Assembly (NCBI GenBank): GCA_021464525.1
Contig: JADRCO010000476.1
Span: 1-32,899 of the forward strand
Direction of reading: 5' to 3'
Origin: Rhizophagus sp. LPA8_4_AMF
Lineage: Eukaryota > Glomeromycota > Glomeromycetes > Glomerales > Glomeraceae
DNA length: 32,899 bases
The notes under the pieces were generated by a model. The model was not told the DNA's origin, did no database searches, and saw only the letters and a list, made by a program, of their open reading frames with translations. Position numbers and translations under genes: made by a program. This document shows, piece by piece, positions 32,117 to 32,899 of this stretch. Each line of letters begins with the position of its first letter. The stretch's first letter is position 1.

Positions 32117-32899
32117 TATCATTGCTATGTGGTTTATTATCGATTATTTACAATTTTATATGGAATTATTTAAACACTAAGACTATATATTAATATATAT
32201 ATAGAGAGAGTATTCTTAGTTTGTAATTTAAATAATTCATTTTTTTTTACATTTGTTAGAAATTTTATATTAACAAAATTTTTATTACGTAATAAAAATT
32301 ATATTTTAAAAATTCAATAAGAGAAAATAGTGATGCAATGACCAAATACATTAAATCGGATTTTAATGTCAAATTGTTATAATGTACCGTAAATTTTCGA
32401 CATTATCTTGGTTTTTTAAGTTTATAATATCTACTAGTTGATTGAAACAATTGCTTGCAATCAATTCTGGTTTTTAAACCTTAGCCTAATTATACTGAGG
32501 CGGTCATTAGGTCTCTAATTTTACTATTGATATTTACAGTTAATTTAGTGCAAGAAATTAAAGCGCTACATCACCAAATTTCTAAGCGGACCGGAAACCA
32601 TTATTGGACATATGGTCCAATAACTGTCTATTAGCTACGTTCCTATGGACGTCCACCTGACTGAAGTCACATGATAAATACTACGCATTCGTTGATTTTA
32701 TGCGAAATTGTATTAAGGGACAGATCGTCACTCAATGGGAGAAAATGATCGGCAACGTATAATCAATTTTACGGGCTTCGTATTAATAAAAAAACTGTTT
32801 TTCGGAATGCCGTGTTCTTTATTATAAAATTTTTTCAATAGGCAAAAAAAAATACTATAAAATAGTTCTCCTAGCCGAGAGGAATATTTACAAAACCTA
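32117..32899. other. AT-rich intergenic DNA at window end
   Basis: No gene is supported. The only structure is a perfect hairpin at 32601-32623. Confidence 0.45.
32601..32623. repeat. Perfect 9-bp hairpin
   Basis: TTATTGGAC (32601-32609) pairs with GTCCAATAA (32615-32623) around ATATG. It may be the centre of a small palindromic repeat; nothing coding adjoins it. Confidence 0.5.

Noticed and set aside
1-32899. CRISPR arrays, bacterial operons or retroelements
   Set aside because: No regularly spaced identical repeats, no Shine-Dalgarno-led gene runs, and no reverse transcriptase, integrase or long terminal repeat pair were seen; the content is eukaryotic.

Overview
The window looks like nuclear DNA of an arbuscular mycorrhizal fungus, most likely Rhizophagus irregularis or a close relative (Glomeromycotina). 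Reasons: very AT-rich intergenic DNA, short GT-AG introns (about 44-80 nt), a tandem pair of MATA-HMG type HMG-box genes, a secreted ML-domain protein, and copies of a TKL-like protein kinase of the kind that is massively expanded in this fungus. No search was run; the species call rests on recognising these families.

Layout. 1-1982: AT-rich DNA with one overlooked minus-strand coding stretch (877-1110) and a hairpin. 1983-6613: a DNA transposon of P-superfamily type with both ends visible. It has 15-bp perfect (28-bp near-perfect) terminal inverted repeats, an 8-bp target-site duplication, subterminal GGGTAA repeats and an intron-rich transposase gene that is damaged. 6962-7195: a small MITE. 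7316-13210 and 14983-20655: two direct copies of a segment of about 5.7-5.9 kb, each carrying one intronless HMG-box gene (10033-10701 and 17489-18133). The 1.8-kb spacer holds another MITE with a CRE-like hairpin. Copy B was later hit by a MITE whose empty site survives in copy A. 20540-22060: downstream of copy B, a degenerate array of exon-like 36-nt cassettes, interrupted by an hAT-like MITE. 22060-24889: AT-rich with little content. 24890-25345: a secreted ML-domain protein gene, the only gene besides the HMG pair that looks fully intact. 26503-27990: a decayed, truncated kinase copy carrying a nested MITE. 29701-32116: a second kinase copy with a complete catalytic core but several nonsense changes. 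32117-32899: nothing coding.

The genes do not form a pathway. The window is a record of local duplication (HMG pair, kinase pair) overlaid by small DNA transposons; three 3-bp-TSD insertions and two 8-bp-TSD insertions can be read, and two have paralogous empty sites that prove the insertion boundaries. The most useful leads are the conserved blocks shared by the HMG duplicates (a 66-bp identical upstream block and an invariant Cys-rich C-terminal tail), the repeated micro-exon array, and the P-like element with readable termini.
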